From Moesziomyces globuligerus (lineage: Eukaryota; Basidiomycota; Ustilaginomycetes; Ustilaginales; Ustilaginaceae), in the NCBI GenBank assembly GCA_030849465.1, contig JARVLF010000009.1:248001-312000 (forward strand): a stretch of DNA of 64,000 nt, given 5' to 3'. The notes beneath the pieces were generated by a model that was not told the DNA's origin, ran no database searches, and was given only the letters and a program-made list of their open reading frames with translations. Numbering within the stretch: position 1 is the stretch's first letter; each line of letters begins with the position of its first letter. A program made the translations under genes and the position numbers. Shown here piece after piece: positions 37,708 to 47,038 of the stretch.

Positions 37708-37993
37708 AAAGAATCGACGCTTCCGGCGCATTGCACTGGACAATCGTAGACCCGCATGCATCGGATCGCGACGGCCAAGTTGCATATTTCCACAAGCAAG
37801 CAGTTTGCCAGTGGCTGCAAGGTGGCATGGCAAGTGTGGCGTCGAGGAGAGTCGTGTGGATCTGGAAAACCTGGATCGGTGGTGAGCTACCTTGCAGACA
37901 TGCAGGCGAGGAGCCTTCGTGGCGTGCTCAGCTCTAGGGCGGGTGGCGGAATCGGAGTCCGGCGATGCCTCTCTCCGTTCCGGCTGCCTGAAG

Positions 37994-38002
37994 TCCCTTT
38001 GT
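37994..38002 (-). promoter_or_regulatory. Pheromone response element, copy 1
   Basis: An exact reverse match to ACAAAGGGA, the binding site of the HMG-box regulator Prf1 in Ustilago maydis. It lies 684 bp upstream of the esterase start and within the 13-mer GTCCCTTTGTTCG that copies 2 and 4 share. Confidence 0.6.
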
Positions 38003-38076
38003 TCGCCTGCCGTTGCAGACGGCCGGAGCGCAACAGCCGTGGCACTTGAAAGGGACCTGCTCCTTCTGCCGGGCGA

Positions 38077-38085
38077 ACAAAGGGA
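38077..38085 (+). promoter_or_regulatory. Pheromone response element, copy 2
   Basis: An exact forward match to ACAAAGGGA, 601 bp before the esterase start. The flanks match copies 1 and 4 (CGA before, C after), giving the same 13-mer in inverse orientation. Confidence 0.6.
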
Positions 38086-38170
38086 CTCTGTTCTGCGATC
38101 CGACGGAGAAGGATGTGGTTGGTGGAGACGCCACCAATCCGCTGCGTTGTCGCGTGGCAAATGCGCCACC

Positions 38171-38179
38171 TCCCTTTGT
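38171..38179 (-). promoter_or_regulatory. Pheromone response element, copy 3
   Basis: An exact reverse match to ACAAAGGGA, 507 bp before the esterase start. The flanks differ from the other three copies. Confidence 0.55.
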
Positions 38180-38504
38180 TGTTTGATGCCGTGCAGATGC
38201 TTCGATGCAGCTCGACGTCGAGTCTCGTCGCGCCACCCCATGCAGCGACATGCCGGAATGGGCGCTTGGACCCTTGCCCTCGCCCGACGTGCCTGCACGG
38301 GCGGCTCGCTAGTCCGAGAAGGACACATGGTCCGTCGAACACCTCTGGCCCTTTGTCGCGGATTGGATGGACGAGGCAAAGTGTGGTACGCAGCAGGGTG
38401 GTACTGAGTGTGCAGGCGCTGCATGCGCTTCATTCGCCCGACGGACGGTGGGGATCGTCATGCATCGTTTGCCGGTGCCCGCGCCGAGGCAAACGCCCAA
38501 AAAG

Positions 38505-38513
38505 TCCCTTTGT
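38505..38513 (-). promoter_or_regulatory. Pheromone response element, copy 4
   Basis: An exact reverse match to ACAAAGGGA with the full shared 13-mer. It is 173 bp before the esterase start and about 60 bp before the TATA-like box, the best position for direct activation. Confidence 0.6.
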
Positions 38514-38573
38514 TCGTTGCACGCAAACCTTGACGTGTTTGATGGCCTCCCGCTCTGCTACGTCAGATGCGAC

Positions 38574-38579
38574 TATAAG
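38574..38579 (+). promoter_or_regulatory. TATA-like box of the esterase gene
   Basis: TATAAG lies 104 bp upstream of the esterase ATG, a normal spacing for fungal promoters with a 40-70 bp leader. Confidence 0.45.
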
Positions 38580-38677
38580 AGACGCTGCAGACCGAAACAT
38601 CACCCTCCCGTCTCGTCATTCCAGACCTCGTCGGATCTTTGTCTTTATACCGCAAGCGCTCGACTTGGTCCGCGAAG

Positions 38678-40462
38678 ATGACCTTGATCAGCTCTCTCCT
38701 CTGCCTGGCGTGCAGCTTGGTCACCTGCGCACGCCTGTGCGCCGGGATGCCGGTGCTCACGTGTCCCGCACCCCGCCGATGCCAGCTCGCCGATCCGCTC
38801 CAAGTCCACCTCGCGCTCGGCACGGTGCGGGGAGCCAAGACGGCGTACGGTTCGCAGCGATTCACGCTGCCCTATGCGGAGCCTCCGGTAGGGGCGCTTC
38901 GATTCGCATCTCCACAGCCCCTCACCGCTCTGCCCAACGCCACGCAGGGTGTGTACGATGCGACGCAGCTGCCGAAAGCATGCATGCAGCCGCCGGACGC
39001 GCGCTACGGTATCGCAGCCGACAAGGTCAGCGAGGACTGTCTGTACCTCAACGTCTTCCGCCCGGCGGCTTCGACGGCGGGTCCGCTGCCCGTGCTCGTG
39101 TGGGTGCATGGCGGGAGTTTTGTCGCTGGCTCTTCCACAGCACCGGGACTCGACGCATCGTACCTCGCCGCACAGCACAACGTCGTTGTCGTCACGATCC
39201 AGTACCGTCTGGGAATGTTTGGCTTCTTCTCCCCCGCGCAGCTCACCGACGAGTCGCACGCCGACGGCGCAACGAAGATCGAGGGCAATCAGGGCGTGAG
39301 GGATGCGATCGAGGCGCTGCAGTTCGTGCGCGACCACATCGGCGCGTTTGGCGGCGATGCCGGCAGCATCACGCTGGCTGGCCAGAGCAGCGGAGCGCAT
39401 CTCATCCGTACGCTGCTTTCGACGCCTACGGCGGCGAATCTGTTCCACAAGGCGGTCCTGCATTCGGACCCGGCCAACTTCGGTACGCAGTCGGCGGGCA
39501 CGAGCGATGCGGTGAGCGGGTACGCGCTGGGCCAGACGGGCTGCACGGAGCTGACGTGCCTGCGTGCGCTGTCGGCGGCCGAGATTCTGGATGCCAGCAT
39601 GCAGACGGTGCAGGCGGGGCCGAGCATCGATGCGGCCGTGGCCGTGTCGGAGGTGTGGCGACCCTTTGTGGGAGAGCTGACGGCTGCGCCGTTCGAGGCG
39701 GATCCGACAGTGGCCGCGGGCAAGGCGCTGGTGGTGACGAGCGTCGAGAACGAGGCGGGGTCGGTGGTGGGTGCTATGCTGCTGCCGACGGGGACGGATG
39801 CCGGGTCGGCGCAGCTGCGTGCGTGGCCGCTGTCGCTATCGCGCGAGCAGCTGCTGGAACAGATGTTCAACGGCGCGCGCGGTCAGCTGCTCGCATCGGC
39901 CGCACAGTACGCCATGACCACCAACGTCTCGGCCTACCCGAGGCCCGTTCAAGTCAAGCTCTACTCGCACGCGGACGATGGCCTGAGAAGGAACCTCGAG
40001 GCTGTGCTGACGCAGGGCATGTTCACCTGCGCGGCCTGGTACAATGCGCAGCGCTACGCTGCCGTCGGCGCGGTGTACGTGGGCCTCTTCGAGCGCGGCC
40101 TCACCTACGCCTCGAACAAAGACAACGACTACTGCACCCAGACCAAGGTCTGCCACGAGGACGACATCCAGCTGGTCTTTGTCGACCCGGCTCGGATCGA
40201 CGCTGCGCTGCGCGAGTTGGTGCAGGAGGTCCAGGCTCGCTGGATCGCCTTTATGCGCACCGGCAACCCCAACACGGCCAACTACGCTGCCTGGCAGACC
40301 GTCGGCACCAGCAGCCAGTCGGCACGCGTCCTGCGTCTCGGCCTGCCATCCTCGACGACCGGCTCTACGCCGGACGACGTCTCGCTACAGTCCGGCCAGT
40401 ATGCGGGCTGCGGACAGGTGTGGGCCGCGGCCGCCCAATTCGACTGGCAGCTCTACGCATGA
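38678..40462 (+). CDS. Secreted type B carboxylesterase/lipase
   Basis: The family hydrolyses carboxylic esters with a Ser-Glu/Asp-His triad. From the ATG at 38678 the protein has 594 residues and begins with a signal peptide (hydrophobic core about 2-17, Ala/Cys-rich end). Family marks are EDCLYLNVFRP (120-130), the oxyanion loop HGGSF (144-148) and the nucleophile elbow GQSSG (235-239, Ser237; the usual sequence is GESAG). The His is probably in CHEDD near 501-505 and the acid in VENEAGS near 365-371. Many Cys fit disulfides of an exported enzyme. The frame is open 13 codons upstream, but starting there would put a basic segment before the signal peptide. The promoter with four pheromone response elements suggests a role during mating or early infection. 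Confidence 0.9.
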   Translation: MTLISSLLCLACSLVTCARLCAGMPVLTCPAPRRCQLADPLQVHLALGTVRGAKTAYGSQRFTLPYAEPPVGALRFASPQPLTALPNATQGVYDATQLPKACMQPPDARYGIAADKVSEDCLYLNVFRPAASTAGPLPVLVWVHGGSFVAGSSTAPGLDASYLAAQHNVVVVTIQYRLGMFGFFSPAQLTDESHADGATKIEGNQGVRDAIEALQFVRDHIGAFGGDAGSITLAGQSSGAHLIRTLLSTPTAANLFHKAVLHSDPANFGTQSAGTSDAVSGYALGQTGCTELTCLRALSAAEILDASMQTVQAGPSIDAAVAVSEVWRPFVGELTAAPFEADPTVAAGKALVVTSVENEAGSVVGAMLLPTGTDAGSAQLRAWPLSLSREQLLEQMFNGARGQLLASAAQYAMTTNVSAYPRPVQVKLYSHADDGLRRNLEAVLTQGMFTCAAWYNAQRYAAVGAVYVGLFERGLTYASNKDNDYCTQTKVCHEDDIQLVFVDPARIDAALRELVQEVQARWIAFMRTGNPNTANYAAWQTVGTSSQSARVLRLGLPSSTTGSTPDDVSLQSGQYAGCGQVWAAAAQFDWQLYA

Positions 40463-40609
40463 TGCCTGGCCCCTCGTAGCCGCTACCGTCGTGTCTGCTG
40501 GAATTGTGTCTCCTGTGATCCAGATCCTCTAATCGCCGTCTCCACTGTCGTTACGCGTGTCCAGAATGCCAACTTTCTCGTCTCGATACTGCACAGCACC
40601 TCGGCGCGT

Positions 40610-40620
40610 AACCCTAACCC
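40610..40620. promoter_or_regulatory. Telobox-like AACCCTAACCC
   Basis: Nearly two units of the TTAGGG-type telomere repeat inside a gene-rich region, about 580 bp upstream of the pyrophosphatase start. In fungi such words can be sites for Tbf1/Teb1/TRF-like proteins; here the function is unknown. Confidence 0.35.
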
Positions 40621-41088
40621 AAACGGTGTGTGCCTAGAGTGGCTGCCAAGATGCATCCATCTATCGCGATACAGTGGTGATCGGGCGAAGGGCTGTCCTG
40701 ATCGTGAAATGGCGCCATCGAGAGATTTGGTCGAATTGCAATTCAAGTCGGCTTGAAATGCGCTGAATTTCAAAGCCTTGACAGCCAGCCTCGGAGGCAC
40801 GGGCGGTGAAAGCGGGGCCAAGGCACGGGGCCAAGGCACGGGGCAAGTGGGTATTTTTTTTTTGGGAGAGGAGAGCGAGCTGGAAGAAGCCGGAAGTGGC
40901 TCGGCGGGAGCAGCGCATGTGGAGCCTATCACAGCACCGAGCCTTGGCTGTGGCGCGCGGACGTGGGACCGATCGATGCGGCACTCGAGCTGTGCCGGTA
41001 CACCTGCGATGGAATCTGGAAGAAAGCGCAACACGCACTAGTCCTGACTGCTGTAGCATCCCGACCACCATCGTACCGCAGCCCCGTA

Positions 41089-41094
41089 TATACC
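41089..41094 (+). promoter_or_regulatory. TATA box of the pyrophosphatase gene
   Basis: TATATA lies 16 bp upstream of the first candidate ATG (41110) and 97 bp before the second (41191). The spacing favours 41191 as the main start, unless transcription also begins further upstream. Confidence 0.45.
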
Positions 41095-41109
41095 TCTCGT
41101 CTCAGGTAT

Positions 41110-42081
41110 ATGCCGTCTCCTGTTCGTGCTAGCGCTTCACTCCGCAGACTCTCCCAGACCGCTCGCCAGCTGTCCAACAGTCTCCACACCATGGCTTCCG
41201 CCCAGGACTACACGACGCGCGCCGTCGGAGCGCCCAACACGCTCGACTACCGCGTCTTCCTCGAGAACACCAAGACCGGCCTGCCCGCGTCGCCGTTCCA
41301 CGACGTGCCGCTGTTCGCCGACGAGAGCAAGACGATCCTCAACATGATTGTCGAGATCCCGCGCTGGACCAACGCCAAGGTGGAGATCAGCAAGGAGGAG
41401 AACTTCAACTGCTTCCTGCAGGACACCAAGAAGGGCAAGCTGCGCTTTGTGCGCAACTGCTTCCCGCACAAGGGCTACATCTGGAACTACGGCGCCTTCC
41501 CGCAGACGTGGGAGGACCCGCACCACACGCACCCGGACACCAAGGCCAAGGGCGACAACGATCCGCTCGACGTCTGCGAGATCGGCGAGCAGGTGGGCTA
41601 CACGGGCCAGATCAAGCAGGTCAAGGTGCTCGGCGTCATGGCGCTGCTCGACGAGGGCGAGACCGACTGGAAGGTCATCGTCATCGACGTCAACGATCCG
41701 CTCGCCGCCAAGCTCAACGACATTGAGGACGTCGAACGCCACCTCCCCGGCCTCATCCGCGCCACCAACGAGTGGTTCCGCATCTACAAGATCCCCGACG
41801 GCAAGCCAGAGAACCAGTTTGCCTTCTCCGGCGAGGCAAAGAACCGCAAGTACGCCACCGAGATCGTCCACGAGTGCAACGAGGCCTGGAAGCGCCTCAT
41901 TTCGGGCCAGGCCGACGCCGGCGACATCAGCCTCACCAACTCGTCCGTCCAGGGCTCCAAGGGCTTTGTCGGCGCCAACGACGCCGCCGTCACCAGCGTG
42001 CCCAAGGCCAACCCCCTGCCCCCTGCCCCCATCGATGCCAGCATCGACAAGTGGTTCTACATCTCGTCCTCGTCCAACTAA
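41110..42081 (+). CDS. IPP1: Family I inorganic pyrophosphatase, two possible starts
   Basis: The enzyme splits pyrophosphate and drives biosynthesis forward. From the ATG at 41191 it has 296 residues, close to yeast Ipp1 (287). The metal-binding block [12 protein letters not shown] (Asp122, Asp124, Asp127) and the early EIPRWTNAK segment are intact. The frame also opens at 41110, adding 27 residues with four Arg and no acidic residue (an [15 protein letters not shown] helix), like a mitochondrial presequence. The first ATG has T at -3; the second sits in CACC-ATGG, a strong context. Cytosolic and mitochondrial forms could come from one gene; yeast uses two genes (IPP1 and PPA2). The cytosolic form is surely the main product. 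Confidence 0.93.
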   Translation: MPSPVRASASLRRLSQTARQLSNSLHTMASAQDYTTRAVGAPNTLDYRVFLENTKTGLPASPFHDVPLFADESKTILNMIVEIPRWTNAKVEISKEENFNCFLQDTKKGKLRFVRNCFPHKGYIWNYGAFPQTWEDPHHTHPDTKAKGDNDPLDVCEIGEQVGYTGQIKQVKVLGVMALLDEGETDWKVIVIDVNDPLAAKLNDIEDVERHLPGLIRATNEWFRIYKIPDGKPENQFAFSGEAKNRKYATEIVHECNEAWKRLISGQADAGDISLTNSSVQGSKGFVGANDAAVTSVPKANPLPPAPIDASIDKWFYISSSSN

Positions 42082-42261
42082 ACGCCCTGCAGCTGCTGCA
42101 GCAGCTGCTGCAGCAGCGGTGGCAAATCTCTCTCCATCGTGCCCGCGCAATGACCGGTGTCGAGTTGTCGAAATCTGACAGGTTCGGCCTGAGGGCTCAA
42201 AGAATTCGTCGAGTGGGAGTGTGCGAGTGGATGAGACGTGCAAGTGGGTTGGTGGTGGGGA

Positions 42262-44046
42262 CTAGGAGTCGGGGTTGGAAGCGAGGCGTTGTTTCTTGCG
42301 TCGTTTCTGGAGCTTCTTTTTGCGGTTGGCGGCCGAATTTGTGCCGAGCGGCGTGAGGTCGAGTGGAGCGGTCTGGGATGGTGTATCGTCGTCTTGGCTC
42401 TGTTCTTGATCGTGGTGGGATCTTTTGCGCGATGTGTTTCGGACGAAGCAGGCTACAAAGAAGCCATTGCAGGCTTCTACGTGCGGGGCATCGCCGACGC
42501 CGGCGCCGCCGGGTACGCATCGGATGACAGCGTCGGCAACGTCCTTGTTGTCCTTGCAGGCTGATGGATCGCCGCGCACCGGCCAGGAGGGGATGACCTG
42601 GGATCGAGGCGCAAGGCTCCAACCGAACCGACGTGCTTCTTCCGTCTGCAGCGCGCGAATGACCACCGCCTCGTTCTCCTGCGCATGCACCGAGCACGTC
42701 GAATACACGACGCGCTCGAGCGCACCAAACTTGAACGCATGCCGAATCATAAGCAGCTGAAACTCACCCAACTGCCTCAAGCGTCTGGCCAACTTTGTCT
42801 CGGCCCCGTCCTCGGACTCGGCAACCTCGACGGCATCGTCGTCGGTGGTGGAGGTTTCCACATCGTCGTCTTCCTTGAGAAAATCGAGACGGTTGACGAT
42901 GCCCGAGCCGCTGCAGCTGGGGTCGAGGAGCATGTGCGTGACGCCTGCAAAGTCGTCCGGGTCGGTGGTGAGAAAGTCCTTACGCTGCGCTACCACGTTG
43001 CCCGACGAACCGCCGACGCTGGGATCGCGAGTCTGCAGTGCGCCCACAGCTGCCAGACGTTTGAGGAGCGTCTTGTATCGTTGCGCATCCCTCTCGAATG
43101 CATGGATGAGGCCTGTTGGACGCTGGGCTGCAGTGCTAGGGATGGATTTGGAGTGCATGATGGCCGAGAGATGCGAGGTTTTGTTTCCGGGTGCGCTGGT
43201 CGCGTCGATCACCTGCGCCGCGGCGGGAGGGTCGAGGATGGCGGCAGGGAAGCACGAGGCGAGGTCCTGCATCACGATCCAGCTGTCGCGGTAGAGTTCG
43301 GTCTGGAGCAGCGCACTCGTCGCGCGCGGATGGAACGCCAAGAGCCCGTCGACGTGCTTCGAGAGAGCAAACTGCCTCACGTTGGCGATCTCGTCGGCTT
43401 CGACCTGCGTGTAGTGGTTGTCGGCGAGCCAAGCGAGCACCTGTGTGGATGTGGCACGGAGCCGGTTGATGCGGATCCAGCGAGGCATGCGTGCGGTCAT
43501 CTCGTGATACAGAGCGCCCGAGCGCAGGTCTTGGATGCGTGCCTTTCCCTCGCGGATCTGCAGCTTGACCAGCGCAGAATGCAGCGATGCCCGATACTTG
43601 TCCAACGTCACTTTGGGTGGCCACGTCTTGCTAGCTTGGATCCCGCGCGTCTGGAACAGCAGATCGTGGCATAGCACCAGCAGCAACGCTTCCTTGGAAG
43701 GATACTCGCGAGAGCCTTGCACCTCGTCCCTCGACCGCTTGGAATCCTTGGACCCGTTGGCATCTTTGGACTCCTTGCCCGGCTTGGTGGAGGATCTGCC
43801 AGGGGTCGGTTTGTCGAGCTTGGATTTTTTGGCAGGGGGTGCGAGGACGAAGGCTCTGGGCTCGAGTTGGAGCACCCTGGCTTCGTGCAGCGCATGGTTG
43901 AGCGCCGAGCGGTAGGCGAGCGCGTTGATGAGCACGGCGAGCACACGGCCCGAATCGGCGTGCGGCGCCGCCGCCGCCTTGACCGAACACTCGTCGCGCA
44001 GCACCCGATCCAACGCCCGCGCCGACCGAATGTAGAAGTCAGCCAT
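42262..44046 (-). CDS. RCM1: 25S rRNA cytosine-C5 methyltransferase, Rcm1/NSUN5 type
   Basis: The family uses SAM to methylate a conserved cytosine in the large-subunit rRNA, in the nucleolus. The 594 residues run from a helical N-terminus (MADFYIRSARALDRVL) through a Lys/Ser-rich linker (about 65-110) into the Rossmann methyltransferase domain. Motifs visible are DATSAPGNKTSHL (SAM loop), LLDPSCSGSGI (motif IV, about residues 372-382) and YSTCSVHAQENE (motif VI with the nucleophilic Cys, about 445-456). The motif order and an RxNxLR-type segment (RWIRINRLRATS) are typical of NSUN5/Rcm1. The C-terminal tail is basic and Lys/Arg-rich, fitting nucleolar location. No intron is needed. Confidence 0.92.
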   Translation of the reverse strand: MADFYIRSARALDRVLRDECSVKAAAAPHADSGRVLAVLINALAYRSALNHALHEARVLQLEPRAFVLAPPAKKSKLDKPTPGRSSTKPGKESKDANGSKDSKRSRDEVQGSREYPSKEALLLVLCHDLLFQTRGIQASKTWPPKVTLDKYRASLHSALVKLQIREGKARIQDLRSGALYHEMTARMPRWIRINRLRATSTQVLAWLADNHYTQVEADEIANVRQFALSKHVDGLLAFHPRATSALLQTELYRDSWIVMQDLASCFPAAILDPPAAAQVIDATSAPGNKTSHLSAIMHSKSIPSTAAQRPTGLIHAFERDAQRYKTLLKRLAAVGALQTRDPSVGGSSGNVVAQRKDFLTTDPDDFAGVTHMLLDPSCSGSGIVNRLDFLKEDDDVETSTTDDDAVEVAESEDGAETKLARRLRQLGEFQLLMIRHAFKFGALERVVYSTCSVHAQENEAVVIRALQTEEARRFGWSLAPRSQVIPSWPVRGDPSACKDNKDVADAVIRCVPGGAGVGDAPHVEACNGFFVACFVRNTSRKRSHHDQEQSQDDDTPSQTAPLDLTPLGTNSAANRKKKLQKRRKKQRLASNPDS

Positions 44047-44337
44047 CTTGTAGACCGATGAAGAGCAAGGTCGGGATGCAACTCGCGCGTTTCCAGATGA
44101 TGTTCTCCCGCCTTTTTTCTCCCCCCACCTCCAACCGCGAGAGGACCCTGAGCAATTTTCCTTCTCAAACTCATCGTGCCCGCTCCACATCCCGCACCCT
44201 CTCTCCGTGTCCCGAACTCGTTCGCTGATATTCACGCTGACGATCCGCCATGCCACACGCCTTGACTGCGCTCGGCTTGAACAAGATGGGTATTGATTTT
44301 GGAAGGAGCGCACGGTTTCGTCTACATCATTGGCTCT

Positions 44338-45724
44338 TCACTGCTGACCGGACGCCGGCGTAGTGGCAGCACCCGTGCCAGGCACAACGTTCTGCAACGA
44401 CGGCGCGGCCTGAGCGGTGTGTTCGGCGACGCTGCCCGGCTGCTGCTGGAGGTCGCCGAGGGAGGCGCTAGGCGCCTTGGCGAGGCCGCCATTGGTGTGA
44501 TCCCTGCTGCTCTGGCGCGAAGGCGTGCGCTGGCCGTTCTTGGGAGGCCGCGGTGGCGTCTCGCCGTGCGCGGGGCTGGTGGGCATCGGGGTGACGGCAG
44601 AGTCGAGCGTCGACTTGCCGCTGGGCAGGGCTGCTGTCTGGACGTGCTCGGACTGAGCAGGAGGAGGGTGCGTCTCGTGCGACTGGGAGCCCGTGGGCGT
44701 GACAAAGTCGGCCGTGTCGATGGACGGGCGGACGCTGCCGTTGGCGGTGTTGGTGGCGGGCGTGGACTCGGCAGCGTTGGCCTGTTCCTTGATCTGCTCG
44801 ACGCGGCCGTTGGCCGGGCGTGGGGATTCGGCCAGCTCGTTCGGTTTGTGCAGCGGAGCTGATGCCGACGCTGCGGCAGATGCCAGCTCGGCTTGGTCGT
44901 TGGATGGCGATGGCGCTGCGAGTTCCGAGAGGTCTTTGCGAACCGAGCTCCTGCGTTGCGGGATGTCTCGAGAGGCAGCGGCCGAGTGGGCGGGCATGTC
45001 GGCGCCATTGCCGAGCGAAGGGGCGGGCTTGCGAGTGAGGCTGCCAGACTTGCGGGAGGCGGCGGCGTCGTTGGAGGCGACAAAGGCCGAGGTTCGGAAG
45101 GACTGGTTGCGCGAGGGCGGGGCAGGTGCGGGCGGGAGCGTCTGTGCGGACTTGGCAGCAGCGGCTGCGGCGGTAGCGGGGAGGATGGCGGAGGCCGAGG
45201 TGGTGGGGGTGGCGGCCTCCTCGAAGATGGTGCCGTTTGCGGTGGTGGCTAGCGGCGTTTGGTTGAGCAGGGCGGCCTTGCGCTTGTGCGTGTCCTCGAG
45301 GTCGCTGAGGCTCTTGAGGCCGACGGAGGACTTTGCGACTTCGGCGGTGTCGGCAAAGGAGAACTCGTCGAGCTTGTTGGGGAGGTTGAGAGCATCCTGG
45401 TGTACGTTGTCCGAGTCCTTGAAAGTGGGGATCCACTGTCGGCGCTCCTTGAGGAACTTCTGCATGTCGATGTTGTTGGAGGGAGAGTCGGTGGGCTTGG
45501 TGAGATCGCGGGAGGTGAGGTCGATCTGGTTCCACTGGACGCCCTTGCCGGCAAAGAGGTCGGAGGGACGCGGACCGCCGGTGGGGGAAGAGGGCGAGGC
45601 TATGCTGCCCGGAAGGCCGGCGCCGACCGCCTCGGCGAAGGAGGCTGCCTCGCCGTTGGGAGAGCTGAGCGAGAGGGCGATGGCGGAGGGGGTGATGACG
45701 GGGGGCGATGTGGGTGGAAGCGAG

Positions 45725-45783
<59 letters not shown>

Positions 45784-46128
45784 GTTGAGGCTGGTGTGGC
45801 TGGCGTGCTTGGCGGTGGCGGTGGTGAAGTAGTCGGAGGCCTTGGTGGACTGGGGAGGAGGAGGGGAAGCAGCGGCGTCGATGCTCTGGGAGCCCTTTCT
45901 TCGGGTGCTTCCGAAGAACTTTTTCATGCTGGTAGAGTTTCGGGAGCGAAGGGAGGAGGAGTCCGAGGTGGTGTTGTAGGTGCTGCGGCGGTGGTGTGCC
46001 GACTGGCCAAAGTCGGGGCTGTCTCCGATGACGTCGGCTGCCTCGAGGTTTTGGGAGGGTTGGTGCTTGGTGAGGCTCGAGGCGACCGAGGAGTGGGACT
46101 TGCGCGACTTGAGGCCGAAGATCGCCAT
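44338..46128 (-). CDS. Ser/Ala/Pro-rich protein with polyglutamine tract, unknown function
   Basis: An intact frame of 596 residues. I recognise no domain. The N-terminus is short, basic and Ser-rich (MAIFGLKSRKSHSS, and a KKFFGSTRRKGS segment near 69-80). A run of 18 glutamines follows near residues 117-134. A more ordered segment near 220-290 reads DMQKFLKERRQWIPTF, then LNLPNKLDEFSFAD and LKSLSDLEDTHKRKAALL. The last 300 residues are low complexity. The basic/serine blocks and lack of membrane helices suggest a cytosolic or nuclear disordered scaffold. It could be a clade-specific protein. Confidence 0.75.
45727..45780. repeat. (CTG)18, polyglutamine-coding CAG tract
   Basis: Eighteen uninterrupted CTG units on the plus strand encode 18 Gln on the minus strand. 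Pure CAG, with no CAA interruption, is prone to length change. Confidence 0.95.
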
Positions 46129-47038
46129 GCTCTCGAGAGGATGGATGGGTGGGTGTCGAGTTTTGGCTTGGGGGGGAAAGAGGAGCGAGGAGGCGGTCGC
46201 GAGGCAAGCGTCGAGTGGGGACGGATGCGTGAGAAGGATGCTCGGCGGGGAAGCTGGGCGTGGCTGCGCGAGGCTGAAATCACTAAAATGGGTCGGTGCG
46301 TGCGTGCGTGCAAGCGTGCGGACGGACGTGCGGACGGACGTGCCGACATGCGTGCGAGCGAGACTACTGCATGGGAGCTGTCTGTCTTTTGGATGCGCTT
46401 CGGCTGCTCCGCCAAGCGTCTTGCGCCGAACACACGCACTCTAACCTTGACACACACACACGTTTGCCTCGACGGCGCATCCGAGGCGAATCCGACGCTG
46501 AGCTGTGACTGCAGGACGGCACCACACGGTGGGTCGCAGGAGAGCCCAATTGTTCTTCATCTGGAGCTATTGAGCCAACAGCCAACGATGCTTCATTCGC
46601 TGACTTGGCAGCCGCCGTGTCTCGCAATCAAGGTTAGGTTAGGAACCACCTCACGATGGCGCAACGGCCAGGGCATCAGAGTCGGTGGCGGTGTCTTGTC
46701 GCGCCTCGTTTTTTGCCACTTTAACAATTTGAAGTGATGGATTCACGATCGGGAGTGTTGCGCCCGATGCTTCTGAACTGCAGTTGCGGCGGCGGCAAGA
46801 AGAAGCTGGAAGAACGCGGCGCGCGCGCAACGCTGAGCAGCAAGTCTGTCTGAGTCTCGGAGTGCCGAGTGTTGCTGTTGGCGTCTGTGCAAGCCGATTT
46901 TGCTTGCTCTGCATCTGTCCGACTGCGACTGCGACTGCAACTCACGACTGCAAGTGACACCACCACCAGCAGCACCCGCTCGCCATCTCTTCGCTGCTCT
47001 CCCGCACTCGATCTTGATCCCAACCCACCGCCGCAACC
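46129..47038. other. Intergenic, divergent promoter region
   Basis: It lies between the polyglutamine gene and CCT3. A 12-bp tandem repeat CGTGCGGACGGA (46315-46338, two copies and a degenerate third) and a GGTTAGGTTAGG word (46633-46644) are the only structures. No gene is seen. Confidence 0.5.

Larger units (their letters stand above)
37708..38677. other. Intergenic region carrying the esterase promoter
   Basis: It follows OTU1 and precedes the secreted esterase, both on the plus strand. It holds four exact ACAAAGGGA elements (see separate entries), two TGACGT-type words (38531-38536 on the plus strand; ACGTCA at 38560-38565), and a TATAAG box at 38574-38579, about 100 bp before the start. 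No gene is seen. Confidence 0.6.
40463..41109. other. Intergenic region with telomere-like word
   Basis: It holds AACCCTAACCC (40610-40620), a 13-bp tandem repeat GGGGCCAAGGCAC (40814-40839, two copies and a partial third) and a T10 run near 40856. A TATATA box at 41089-41094 stands close to the pyrophosphatase starts. No gene is supported. Confidence 0.5.
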
